Shown here: positions 8,277 to 14,999 of the stretch, piece by piece | Layout: each line of letters begins with the position of its first letter | Position numbering within the stretch: the first letter of the stretch is position 1 | From: Solirubrobacter deserti | GTDB lineage: Bacteria; Actinomycetota; Thermoleophilia; Solirubrobacterales; Solirubrobacteraceae | Direction: 5' to 3' | NCBI RefSeq assembly: GCF_003344625.1 | Contig: NZ_QPKJ02000008.1 | Coordinates: 1 to 64,000, forward strand | Length of the DNA: 64,000 bases | Position numbers and translations under genes: made by a program | Notes under the pieces: model-generated | Databases searched by the model: none | What the model saw: only the letters and a program-made list of their open reading frames with translations | Told to the model about the DNA's origin: nothing

Positions 8277-9457
8277 GCGCGTTCGCCGCCGCCGGCCGCG
8301 CCCTCGCTGCGGCACGCACCCTCACCAGCTCGGGCAACCAGGGCGGTGGAGGCGGGTCGTGGTGGCTGCTCTTGCTGGCAGTGCCGCTGGCGCTGCTGAT
8401 CGCCCTCGTGCTGGGGATCATGCTGCTGCTGGCCGGCGCCGTGCAGCAATGCGAACCCGGCGCAGACACGCAGACCGCCGCCGAGTTCAGCGGGCCGGGC
8501 TCGCTCGGCGGCGTAGCCGGCACTGGCTTGACCCGCGCACAGATCGACGGCGTGCGCACCGGCAGCCCGTACGCCGGCACCACCGTCACCTCAGGCGAGT
8601 ACCTGGCCACCAGCTACGGGCCGCCGTGGGGCGGCATCCAAGGCCAAGGCATCGCCACCAGCGGCGGTCTGCGGATCGGCGCCGCTTCGCCCCGCTGGTA
8701 CATGATCGCCGTCGACCCGCGGTTGATTGGCCACGGCACGCTCGTGTACCTATGGCCGAACCCGTTCGGCTGGCACGGCCCGTTCCTGGCCGCCGACACC
8801 GGCGGCGCCATCCAAGGCCAGCGGATCGACTTCTACGACTGGCGCGGACGCCTCGCCCAATACCGCTGGGGCCACCGCCACACCACCGCCAGCCCCACAC
8901 CGCAACACGACGACGCACCGCAAGTGCTCGACATCGCCCCGGTCTCCGCGACCGCGTGCGCCGCAACCGAGCCCGATCACGCGGGCGAACCGGACGCGCT
9001 GGCGCTGCCCGGCGTCCAAGGCCGCGTGACGATCGCGCCGCTGGCCAACGCGACCGGCCGCGCGGTCCGGCCCGAGCTCATCCAGTTCCTCGAGCGCGTC
9101 GCCGGGATCGCCGGCCGCGAGCTGGTGCTCACCACCGGCACCAACCACAGCAAGCACAGCAGCTCCGGCCGCATCTCCGACCACTGGGTCGGCCTCGGCG
9201 CCGACTTCGGCTCCGTCGCCAACCGCTTCCCACTCGGCGGCGGCTTCGGCACCCGCCTGGCCGCCGCCGGATTGCGCGCCGCCGGCGTCCCCGAAACCGA
9301 AGCGTGGCGGCTCGCCCAAGCCGGCGGCGGGCACGACGTCTGCCACCACAACTGGCGCATCCAAGTGATCTGGCGCACCGGCGACCACCACGACCACGTC
9401 CACATCGGCCTGCGCCCCGGCTGCGCCTTTACCGGCGTACAGACCTTCCAGATCTGA
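8273..9457 (+). CDS. Membrane-anchored cell-wall hydrolase: 3D domain plus M15-like peptidase domain
   Basis: 394 residues. A transmembrane segment at ~25-60 ('LLLLAVPLALLIALVLGIML') places the rest outside the membrane. Residues ~95-200 match the 3D (double-psi barrel) domain of lytic transglycosylases: 'AVDPRLIGHGTLVYL' and 'AADTGGAIQGQRIDFY' contain its conserved Asp residues. The C-terminal part (~235-390) has 'SDHWVGLGADFG' and 'HDHVHIGL', the two zinc-ligand motifs of M15/D,D-carboxypeptidase-type enzymes. It probably opens peptidoglycan for the conjugation channel, the role of VirB1. The two-catalytic-domain arrangement is uncommon. GTGA overlap with virB4; its TGA shares one base with the next ATG. 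Confidence 0.8.
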   Translation: MSAFAAAGRALAAARTLTSSGNQGGGGGSWWLLLLAVPLALLIALVLGIMLLLAGAVQQCEPGADTQTAAEFSGPGSLGGVAGTGLTRAQIDGVRTGSPYAGTTVTSGEYLATSYGPPWGGIQGQGIATSGGLRIGAASPRWYMIAVDPRLIGHGTLVYLWPNPFGWHGPFLAADTGGAIQGQRIDFYDWRGRLAQYRWGHRHTTASPTPQHDDAPQVLDIAPVSATACAATEPDHAGEPDALALPGVQGRVTIAPLANATGRAVRPELIQFLERVAGIAGRELVLTTGTNHSKHSSSGRISDHWVGLGADFGSVANRFPLGGGFGTRLAAAGLRAAGVPETEAWRLAQAGGGHDVCHHNWRIQVIWRTGDHHDHVHIGLRPGCAFTGVQTFQI

Positions 9458-9978
9458 TGGATCGCCGACTGCGCATACCGCTGCTGGTCGGCTGCCTGGC
9501 CGTCGGCGTCGCCGCGACCAACGCGACGCAACCGGTCGAGCTACCGAAGCCGGCGCCAGCGGCGAACGCGACGCCCGGTCCGCCGCCGGCGGACCGCCAA
9601 GCAGCCCGGGTGGCGACGGCGTACGCCTTGACGGCCACCAACTGGACCTCGCGCACGCGGCTCACAGCGTGGCGGCGCGAGCTCGCGCTCGCCGCTCCCG
9701 ACTACCGTCGCCAGCTCCGTCGCACCCGACCCACTCGCTCCTGGCTGCGCGCGCTTCGGATTGAGCGAGCCAGCAGCCGCTCGACCGTTGTGGCTGTCGA
9801 GCAAGTCGCGGCGGTTCGCGGGTCACGAGCCCGGGTGCTGGTGACTCTGCGAGAACGTACCGCCACCAGCCGTGGGACGCTTGTGGGGGAGACACGCAAC
9901 CAGGTCCTCTTGCAGCGGAGCCACGGCGAGTGGCAAGTCACGCGCTGGACGGTCTTCGCGACCGAGGAACCGCGGTGA
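9457..9978 (+). CDS. VirB8-like (NTF2-fold) anchored conjugation protein
   Basis: 173 residues from the ATG at 9457. A short N-terminal hydrophobic segment ('IPLLVGCLAVGVAA') acts as anchor or signal, followed by a Pro/Ala linker. The C-terminal ~110 residues include 'ARVLVTLRER' and end in 'GEWQVTRWTVF', the strand pattern of the NTF2-like fold used by VirB8/TcpC proteins. VirB8 proteins bridge the membrane channel components. The identification rests on topology, the terminal strands and operon position. The stop overlaps the next GTG by 4 bp. Confidence 0.65.
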   Translation: MDRRLRIPLLVGCLAVGVAATNATQPVELPKPAPAANATPGPPPADRQAARVATAYALTATNWTSRTRLTAWRRELALAAPDYRRQLRRTRPTRSWLRALRIERASSRSTVVAVEQVAAVRGSRARVLVTLRERTATSRGTLVGETRNQVLLQRSHGEWQVTRWTVFATEEPR

Positions 9979-10466
9979 CCGGAGCGCTGCGGTTGGTGGC
10001 CTGGGGACTGGTCGTCGCCGCGGCGGCCGGTGCGCTGCTGGTCACGGTCGGCGTGTACGTGGTGCACGTCGACGAGCCCGTTGACGCGCTGCCGGAGTCG
10101 ATCGGCTCGGTGCTCTCGCTGACTCGCCACAACGCGGTCGTGGCGCTGTGGCCGCTCGCCTTGGTGGCGCTCGAGTGGCCGAGGATCCCGGCCGCGCGCA
10201 CGGTCGGGGACGCGCTGGCCGCCGGCCAGGTGCTGCTGCACGGCGCCATCCTCGGCAGCGCCCTCGCGCAACAACCGGACCTGTGGCGCTTCTTGCCGCA
10301 CCTGCCGTTCGAGCTCGGCGCTCTAGCCTTGCCTGTCGCGGCGTGGATCACCGCCCGCCGCGCCACCACGCGGACGTCGACGGGGCTAGCCCTGACCGCC
10401 GCCACCGTCGTGGCGCTGGTTATCATCGGCGCGGTCGTCGAGACCTACCTGGTGCCGCTGGGATGA
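9975..10466 (+). CDS. Multi-pass membrane protein ending the conjugation operon (SpoIIM-like shape)
   Basis: 163 residues from the GTG at 9975, with about four hydrophobic helices. Segments such as 'HNAVVALWPLALVALEW' and 'LPHLPFELGALALPVAAW' recall the SpoIIM/DUF95 membrane family (conserved Asn at the start of a helix, a Pro-His...Phe-Glu pair near another), though the match is weak. It is the last gene of the coupled conjugation set; a 296-bp structured gap follows. The function is unknown. Possible roles include channel maturation or entry exclusion. Confidence 0.55.
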   Translation: MTGALRLVAWGLVVAAAAGALLVTVGVYVVHVDEPVDALPESIGSVLSLTRHNAVVALWPLALVALEWPRIPAARTVGDALAAGQVLLHGAILGSALAQQPDLWRFLPHLPFELGALALPVAAWITARRATTRTSTGLALTAATVVALVIIGAVVETYLVPLG

Positions 10467-10576
10467 CTCCCGCACGGCAAGTCATCGGTGCCGCGAGGAC
10501 GGACGCGCTGGCGGTGGGCCGTGACCGGATCGGTGCCCCAAGACGGGTGAAGCGGGATCTGGATCGGAGGTCTCGA

Positions 10577-10712
10577 GGTCCCCCTTGCTTCGCCTTCAAG
10601 CATGGCCGCTTGCGGTCCGGCTGCAACCCGCACGCGTGGGGTTTCCCTCCCTGCCGGTCGGTTCCGCCGGCCGCTCGGTAGCGGCCCAACTCGGCTTACA
10701 GCAAGGGGGACC
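10577..10712 (+). ncRNA. Candidate structured leader or cis element upstream of ssb
   Basis: GGTCCCCCTTGCT at 10577-10589 pairs perfectly with AGCAAGGGGGACC at 10700-10712 (13 bp). Inside the 110-nt loop is a perfect hairpin GGCCGCT-CGGT-AGCGGCC at 10669-10686 and a bulged hairpin ACCCGCACGCGTGGGGT. The whole 136-nt domain sits 50 bp upstream of the ssb start and ends before the AGGAGG of ssb. It could be a structured 5' leader, an oriT or a replication signal. The strand is set by ssb. No known riboswitch or RNA family is recognised. Confidence 0.5.
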
Positions 10713-10762
10713 AGCCAACCGGCCCAGGCCCCGCAAACCACCGCCCCAGGAGGCGAACGACC

Positions 10763-11176
10763 GTGTCGGCCACCAACATCAACCGCGTCACCTTGACCGG
10801 CAACCTCACGCGCGACCCCGAGCTGCGCGCCACCCCCGGCGGCACGAGCGTCTGCTCGATGCGGATCGCCGCCAACACGCGCCGCAAGCACGACGGCGAG
10901 TGGATCGACAAGCCCAACTTCTTCAACGTCACCGTCTGGGGCGCCCAGGCTGACAACTGCGCCCGGTTCCTGTCCAAGGGCCGGCCGGTCGCCATCGACG
11001 GGCGTCTGGAGTGGCGCGAGTGGACCCAAGACGACGTGCGCCGCGAAGCGATCGAGATCGTCGCCGACACGGTCCAGTTCCTCACCGCCCCCACCCGCGA
11101 CCAGGACCCCAACGGCAACGCGGACCACGTCCCCGCCGGCGCCGCCCACGAGGACCCGGACGACATCGCCTTCTGA
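10763..11176 (+). CDS. ssb: Single-stranded DNA-binding protein
   Basis: 137 residues, an OB-fold SSB. It starts in canonical form ('NINRVTLTGNLTRDPELR') with 'FFNVTVWG' in the core, and ends with an acidic tail 'DPDDIAF', the variant of the DDIPF tip through which SSB recruits partners. GTG start at 10763, preceded by AGGAGG with normal spacing. In a conjugative element it coats the transferred strand and helps replication. It is probably an ICE-borne copy, since it sits between conjugation and primase genes and not next to ribosomal protein genes as chromosomal ssb usually does. Confidence 0.93.
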   Translation: MSATNINRVTLTGNLTRDPELRATPGGTSVCSMRIAANTRRKHDGEWIDKPNFFNVTVWGAQADNCARFLSKGRPVAIDGRLEWREWTQDDVRREAIEIVADTVQFLTAPTRDQDPNGNADHVPAGAAHEDPDDIAF

Positions 11177-11188
11177 CCATGCCCGGCG

Positions 11189-11211
11189 CGGCGGCCCGCA
11201 GCGGGCCGCCG
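11189..11211 (+). terminator. Hairpin between ssb and primase gene
   Basis: CGGCGGCCC and GGGCCGCCG form a perfect 9-bp stem with a GCAGC loop, 12 bp after the ssb stop. There is no U-tract, so it may be an attenuator or mRNA-stabilising hairpin and not a classical terminator. Confidence 0.45.
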
Positions 11212-11237
11212 TGCCTCGGCCGTGCTGGAGAACGACC

Positions 11238-12188
11238 ATGACCCTGAACCTCAGGCCATCCGGACCCGCAGCGGACATGCCCACTCCTGACCCGCACAGC
11301 CCGCCGGTCGCGGGCACAAGCAGCCCGCTGCTGGCCGCGCTTGCCTACGCCGCCGCCGGCTGGCCCGTGCTCCCGGTCCACGCCCCGACCGCGACGGGCG
11401 GATGCTCGTGCGGCCGCGTCGGGTGCCGCGCTATCGGCAAGCACGCGCGCGTCCGCGCCTGGCCCCGACGGGCTACCACGGACGTGCGCGTGATCGCCGC
11501 TTGGTGGCGGCGCTGGCCGGACGCCAACGTCGGGGTGCACACCGGCACGATCGTGGTCCTCGATGTCGACGGGCCCGACGGAGCCCGGGCACTGCTCGAC
11601 CTCCAAGCGGCGCACGCGCCCCTGCCACCGACGCGCTGCGCGATCACCGCCCGCGGCGCGCACCTGTACTTCTGCGCAGACACGCACCTGCTCGACTGCT
11701 CAGCTGCGCAACTCGGTCCCGGGCTCGACGTACGCGCCCGAGGCGGGTACGTGATCGCGCCACCAAGCCGGCACGCCACCGGCCACCTCTACCGCTGGGC
11801 CAACACCCACGCGCTCGCACCGCTGCCCCCATGGCTGGCCGAGCTGCTCGCCGGTTCCGCGCCCGACGAGCCCGCCCGAGCGGTGCTGCCGCCCGCGATC
11901 GCCCGCTCAGGCGACCGCCGAGCCCGGTACCTGCAGGCCGCGCTCGACGGCGAATGCGCCGCGGTCGCCCGGGCACCGACCGGGACCCGCAACGCAACGC
12001 TCAACCGGGCCGCGTTCCGGCTCGGACAGCTGGTCGGCGCCGGCCTCGGCGAGCCCAGCCTCATCGCCGACGCGCTCGGCACGGCCGCCCGACAATCCGG
12101 GCTCGGTCCTACGGAAGCCGACGCGACGATCGCATCAGGCCTGGCTGCCGGCCGAGCGCATCCGCGGCCGCTGGCCGACGTCGCGTGA
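11238..12188 (+). CDS. Bifunctional DNA primase/polymerase (Prim-Pol) N-terminal domain protein
   Basis: 316 residues; ATG at 11238 after GGAGAACGACC. The N-terminal ~190 residues match the Prim-Pol family of plasmids and phages: 'ALAYAAAGWPVLPVH', a Cys cluster 'GCSCGRVGCRAIGKHARV' (probable zinc site), 'NVGVHTG' and 'VVLDVDGPDG' with the catalytic acidic pair, 'RGAHLYF', and 'DVRARGGYVIAPPS'. The C-terminal ~100 residues are helical ('RNATLNRAAFRLGQLV'), as in the linker after the Prim-Pol domain. No helicase domain is attached, so replication would need another helicase. With ssb and parB it suggests the element can replicate as a plasmid-like form. Confidence 0.85.
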   Translation: MTLNLRPSGPAADMPTPDPHSPPVAGTSSPLLAALAYAAAGWPVLPVHAPTATGGCSCGRVGCRAIGKHARVRAWPRRATTDVRVIAAWWRRWPDANVGVHTGTIVVLDVDGPDGARALLDLQAAHAPLPPTRCAITARGAHLYFCADTHLLDCSAAQLGPGLDVRARGGYVIAPPSRHATGHLYRWANTHALAPLPPWLAELLAGSAPDEPARAVLPPAIARSGDRRARYLQAALDGECAAVARAPTGTRNATLNRAAFRLGQLVGAGLGEPSLIADALGTAARQSGLGPTEADATIASGLAAGRAHPRPLADVA

Positions 12189-12447
12189 CCACCTCGCACG
12201 GCTGCGCGGGGTCGCGCTCGATAAGGGGTGTTATGCGATGGCGGCCGCCCGACGCCGAACTGCATTGAATCCCCGGCGAACCCGCCGGCATGCTCGCTGT
12301 CCCTATCCGTCTCTATTGGCGAAGAGACTCAGCGCTCGTAGACGACGCCAGCGCGTTTCTGGCGGCCCGCCACTATTCCAACCGGGTGCAATGTCCGTGG
12401 ACTAAGCGCTCTTTACATGTCCTTCGAGGACTGACTAAGGTCGCACG
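12189..12447. other. Intergenic region between primase gene and cargo
   Basis: A gap of 259 bp with lower GC towards its right end. A degenerate match to part of it occurs near 14724 but is within chance expectation. I see no gene, clear promoter or strong hairpin. Confidence 0.35.
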
Positions 12448-12924
12448 GTGCAGAAGACCCTAGGAATCATCTCGGGGGTGGCCGGGGCCATTGTTGGCGT
12501 AGCGAAGCTCCTCGCCTTGGTTGCGGGCTGGGATTGGCTTCTCGAGAATTGGCTCGACGTCGTAATCGCCTACGGGTACGTCGCCGCAGTCCTGTACGTC
12601 CTCCTGATGACGTATCTGCTCTGGCGAGGTCGGCGCGGACTGGCCAAGCAGCAGCTCTTCATGGGCGTCTTCGCCGTCTTCTTCTTCGTTCTCTTGATCG
12701 CTGCCGCCGCGATCGATCGGTCCTCGGCGATCTTTCTCGCCGTGATAGCGGTGGTCAACGGCGGAGCTGCGGCAGTGGTGGCGGGTAGGGAGAAGTATCG
12801 ACAGATCACAGCAAGAACGGCGAAGTGTCCGCTCTGCATCGAGAAGGCGCACGTTGAGGCCACGCGCTGCAAGCATTGCCATGGCGAGATCCTGCGGTCT
12901 GCTGAAGTGGCCGCCGCGAGCTGA
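12448..12924 (+). CDS. Membrane protein with C-terminal zinc ribbon
   Basis: 158 residues from GTG at 12448. About four hydrophobic segments fill residues 1-115, including 'FMGVFAVFFFVLLIAAAA'. The cytosolic C-terminus holds two Cys pairs, 'CPLC' and 'CKHC', separated by 14 residues, the pattern of a zinc ribbon as in double zinc-ribbon proteins. The combination suggests a membrane sensor or an adaptor. No family name is certain. Lower GC than the backbone and isolation from both flanking operons mark it as cargo. Confidence 0.65.
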   Translation: MQKTLGIISGVAGAIVGVAKLLALVAGWDWLLENWLDVVIAYGYVAAVLYVLLMTYLLWRGRRGLAKQQLFMGVFAVFFFVLLIAAAAIDRSSAIFLAVIAVVNGGAAAVVAGREKYRQITARTAKCPLCIEKAHVEATRCKHCHGEILRSAEVAAAS

Positions 12925-13243
12925 GGGTCCAGCGCCGGTAGCCCAACAGAGTGCTCGGACGGACAGCCTTGGGGATGGCGGCTCCCGAGCGGCGGATTGG
13001 CAGGCGTTGTCGGGTGCCGCGAAGATGTTGCACTTGCAAGAACCCTGGTAGGGGTCGCGGCTGCCTTCCATACCTTGCAGGAGCGCCCGCGCACAGCTGC
13101 CGCCGCGGCCGAAGTGGCGAGCCGGCGGTACGACCATTTCGTCCATCGCGCAATCTAGGCTTGCGGGATGAATGTCGGCCTGATTCGAGTGTGCACTTGA
13201 CCTGGGTCACCGCGCCGTATCGCGCACGGGGTCCCTGGTCGAC
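12925..13243. other. 319 bp without a recognised gene
   Basis: Open frames on both strands here lack ribosome binding sites and recognisable motifs. It probably carries the promoter of the AlbA_2 gene. Confidence 0.35.
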
Positions 13244-14518
13244 GTGACGCTCGGTTCGTTCGCTCGCAGCTCTCTGGCCGAAATCGCGGTAGCCGACCTC
13301 GATCGCATGCTAACGCTCGACGAGACACTGTTCGTTGAGCACAAGCGTGACCTCGGTCGGGGTAATGAGAACTATCAGCTCGCCAAGGCGGTCGCTGCGT
13401 TCGCAAACACGCTGGGCGGGTGGCTCCTAATCGGCGTTGCGAACGCGAGACCCACTGGCGAGGCGAAGGTCATGGAAGCGGCGCCAACGCTTGTCGACGG
13501 CATTCGCGACCGGCTTCGGCGAGAGATCGATCCTCTTCCGGCATTTGAAGCGCGGATCATTCCTCATCCGGCCGGAAACGTCGGAGTTGTCCGAGTCTAT
13601 GAATCATCGGACACGCCGCATGTTCTTCTGCGTTCCGGCTCCGTCTTCGTGCGCGAAGTGGCTGGAGACACTGACGCTTCTCGGCCACCGCGAATCGGCG
13701 GCAGTGAGGCGAGCCAGCGAGTCTACGCCGCAAACCAGATCCGAAGTCAAGCGCAGCTCATGGCGCTCGCCGCGCGCGGCCGCGACGCGAGCACCCGCGT
13801 CGACGAGCTTCTGTCGCTGACTCGTCCGTTGCCGCTTGTGGAGACAGGGCTGGGGTTCGCCTTCAGCGTCGCCCAAGACGGCAAGATGACCGTGGGGACT
13901 GCTCGTGCGGCTGCGATAGTCGTACGAGTCGCCCCGTACACACTTCCGCCGCGCTTTCTCGGATGGTCGACCAGCGCGGACGCGTCAGGTGCATGCCTGA
14001 GCTCCGTTGAATCGCTGGCGGGGCTGCGCGGGCTCGGGAGTGGCTGGGTGTCGCCCGACCCCGCCGGCGTCTTCGTGGCGGTTCCGCTAGGTCAGCACAC
14101 TCGCCACGCCGACGGGGTTGGCGAGCGGCTTGATTCGACGGCGCAGGTCGTCGTTGACGGAGCGGGTGTAGCTGGGGCGTCGCTTCAACTAGATGCACCG
14201 AGAGATGCCAGGCGTGCGCGGCGATTCACGACGCGCGAAGCCGCGAACGATCTGGTTGCACCCGTGATTCGCTCCGCTGTGGCCTTGCTCGAGCGGGCTG
14301 AGTGCCTGGGACGCGCGCGGTGCCACGTGGATCTTTTCTATCTTCCGTCAGCGCTCCGGCTGATCGGGGAAGGCGAGAGTTCGGCGCGCGACTGGGTTTC
14401 GATTTCTGCCGACATCGACATTCCCTCGGACGAGACGGAAGTGCAAGCAGTCGCTGTTCGGGCTATGAATGCGTACGCACGCAGCGCAGGCATACCCGAG
14501 TGGGACTCGGCGGCTTGA
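13244..14518 (+). CDS. AlbA_2 (Schlafen-type) domain protein
   Basis: 424 residues from GTG at 13244. Residues ~25-150 form an AlbA_2/AAA_4 (Schlafen) domain: 'ETLFVEHKRDLGRG' with the conserved E-x-K, then 'AKAVAAFANTLGGWLLIGV' and 'VRVYESSDTPHVLL...GSVFVR'. This fold is found in Schlafen nucleases and in many bacterial defence or regulatory proteins. The C-terminal ~250 residues have no recognised domain and no helicase motifs. As a stand-alone gene inside an ICE, a defence or nucleic-acid-sensing role is plausible but not shown. Confidence 0.75.
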   Translation: MTLGSFARSSLAEIAVADLDRMLTLDETLFVEHKRDLGRGNENYQLAKAVAAFANTLGGWLLIGVANARPTGEAKVMEAAPTLVDGIRDRLRREIDPLPAFEARIIPHPAGNVGVVRVYESSDTPHVLLRSGSVFVREVAGDTDASRPPRIGGSEASQRVYAANQIRSQAQLMALAARGRDASTRVDELLSLTRPLPLVETGLGFAFSVAQDGKMTVGTARAAAIVVRVAPYTLPPRFLGWSTSADASGACLSSVESLAGLRGLGSGWVSPDPAGVFVAVPLGQHTRHADGVGERLDSTAQVVVDGAGVAGASLQLDAPRDARRARRFTTREAANDLVAPVIRSAVALLERAECLGRARCHVDLFYLPSALRLIGEGESSARDWVSISADIDIPSDETEVQAVAVRAMNAYARSAGIPEWDSAA

Positions 14519-14849
14519 CGGAGGCATTCTTCGGCCGGACCGCAGTGGGTACCGGTCCCTCGACGAAAGCGGCCCTCGGCCGACCTATTTTGACGGCAAT
14601 CGAAAGCGTCCTTTCGTGGACAAGCGCGCAATTCGATCTCCGCCGAATAGGGCGGTGCGGCAGCTCGTCCGGCCGCGCGAACGGGGCTCAGTCGCGTGTC
14701 CGAACGTTGCGCATCGCGACGGACGCTCGATAAGTGGTCTTACGACGCCGACTCGGTGCGGCCGCGTGAGCCGGCGCAACTGACGGGCGCCGCTCGAGCA
14801 ACGACCAGTCGCGGTGTCGTAGAGCGCGGACAGGCGACGGCGTAGGGAG
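14519..14849. other. Gene-poor stretch before the parB leader
   Basis: Frames open here have no ribosome binding sites or known motifs. The gap ends at the large inverted repeat described separately. Confidence 0.35.
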
Positions 14850-14964
14850 GCCGGGCGGTGGGCCGACCACCCCTCACGGTTGCACACCCGCCGTGAGCTG
14901 GCGTGCCGGGCTCAAAGCGCATGGGCGGGTGTGCGGAGGGGTGGCGATCGGCCCGCCGCCCGGC
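14850..14964 (+). ncRNA. 115-nt imperfect palindrome upstream of the parB-like gene (structured RNA, oriT or origin candidate)
   Basis: Three consecutive helices nest around one loop. A 17-bp helix pairs 14850-14866 (GCCGGGCGGTGGGCCGA) with 14948-14964 (one G-T pair). An 8-bp helix pairs 14867-14874 (CCACCCCT) with 14937-14944, with CGA bulged. An 11-bp helix pairs 14882-14892 (GCACACCCGCC) with 14924-14934. The remaining loop has a GAGC/GCTC mini-helix. That is 36 base pairs in 115 nt, 35 bp before the parB-like ATG. Position suggests a leader RNA or a plasmid-type site (oriT, single-strand origin) bound by an ICE protein. Confidence 0.6.
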
Positions 14965-14999
14965 GCGGGCCCTGAGAGGAAGGGACGGAGAACCCCGTC

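Noticed and set aside
12215..14744. CGCTCGATAAG with a partly matching right flank occurs at 12215 and 14724, suggesting a shared promoter or binding site.
   Set aside because: About 18 of 21 positions match, which is within the number of such pairs expected by chance in this window.
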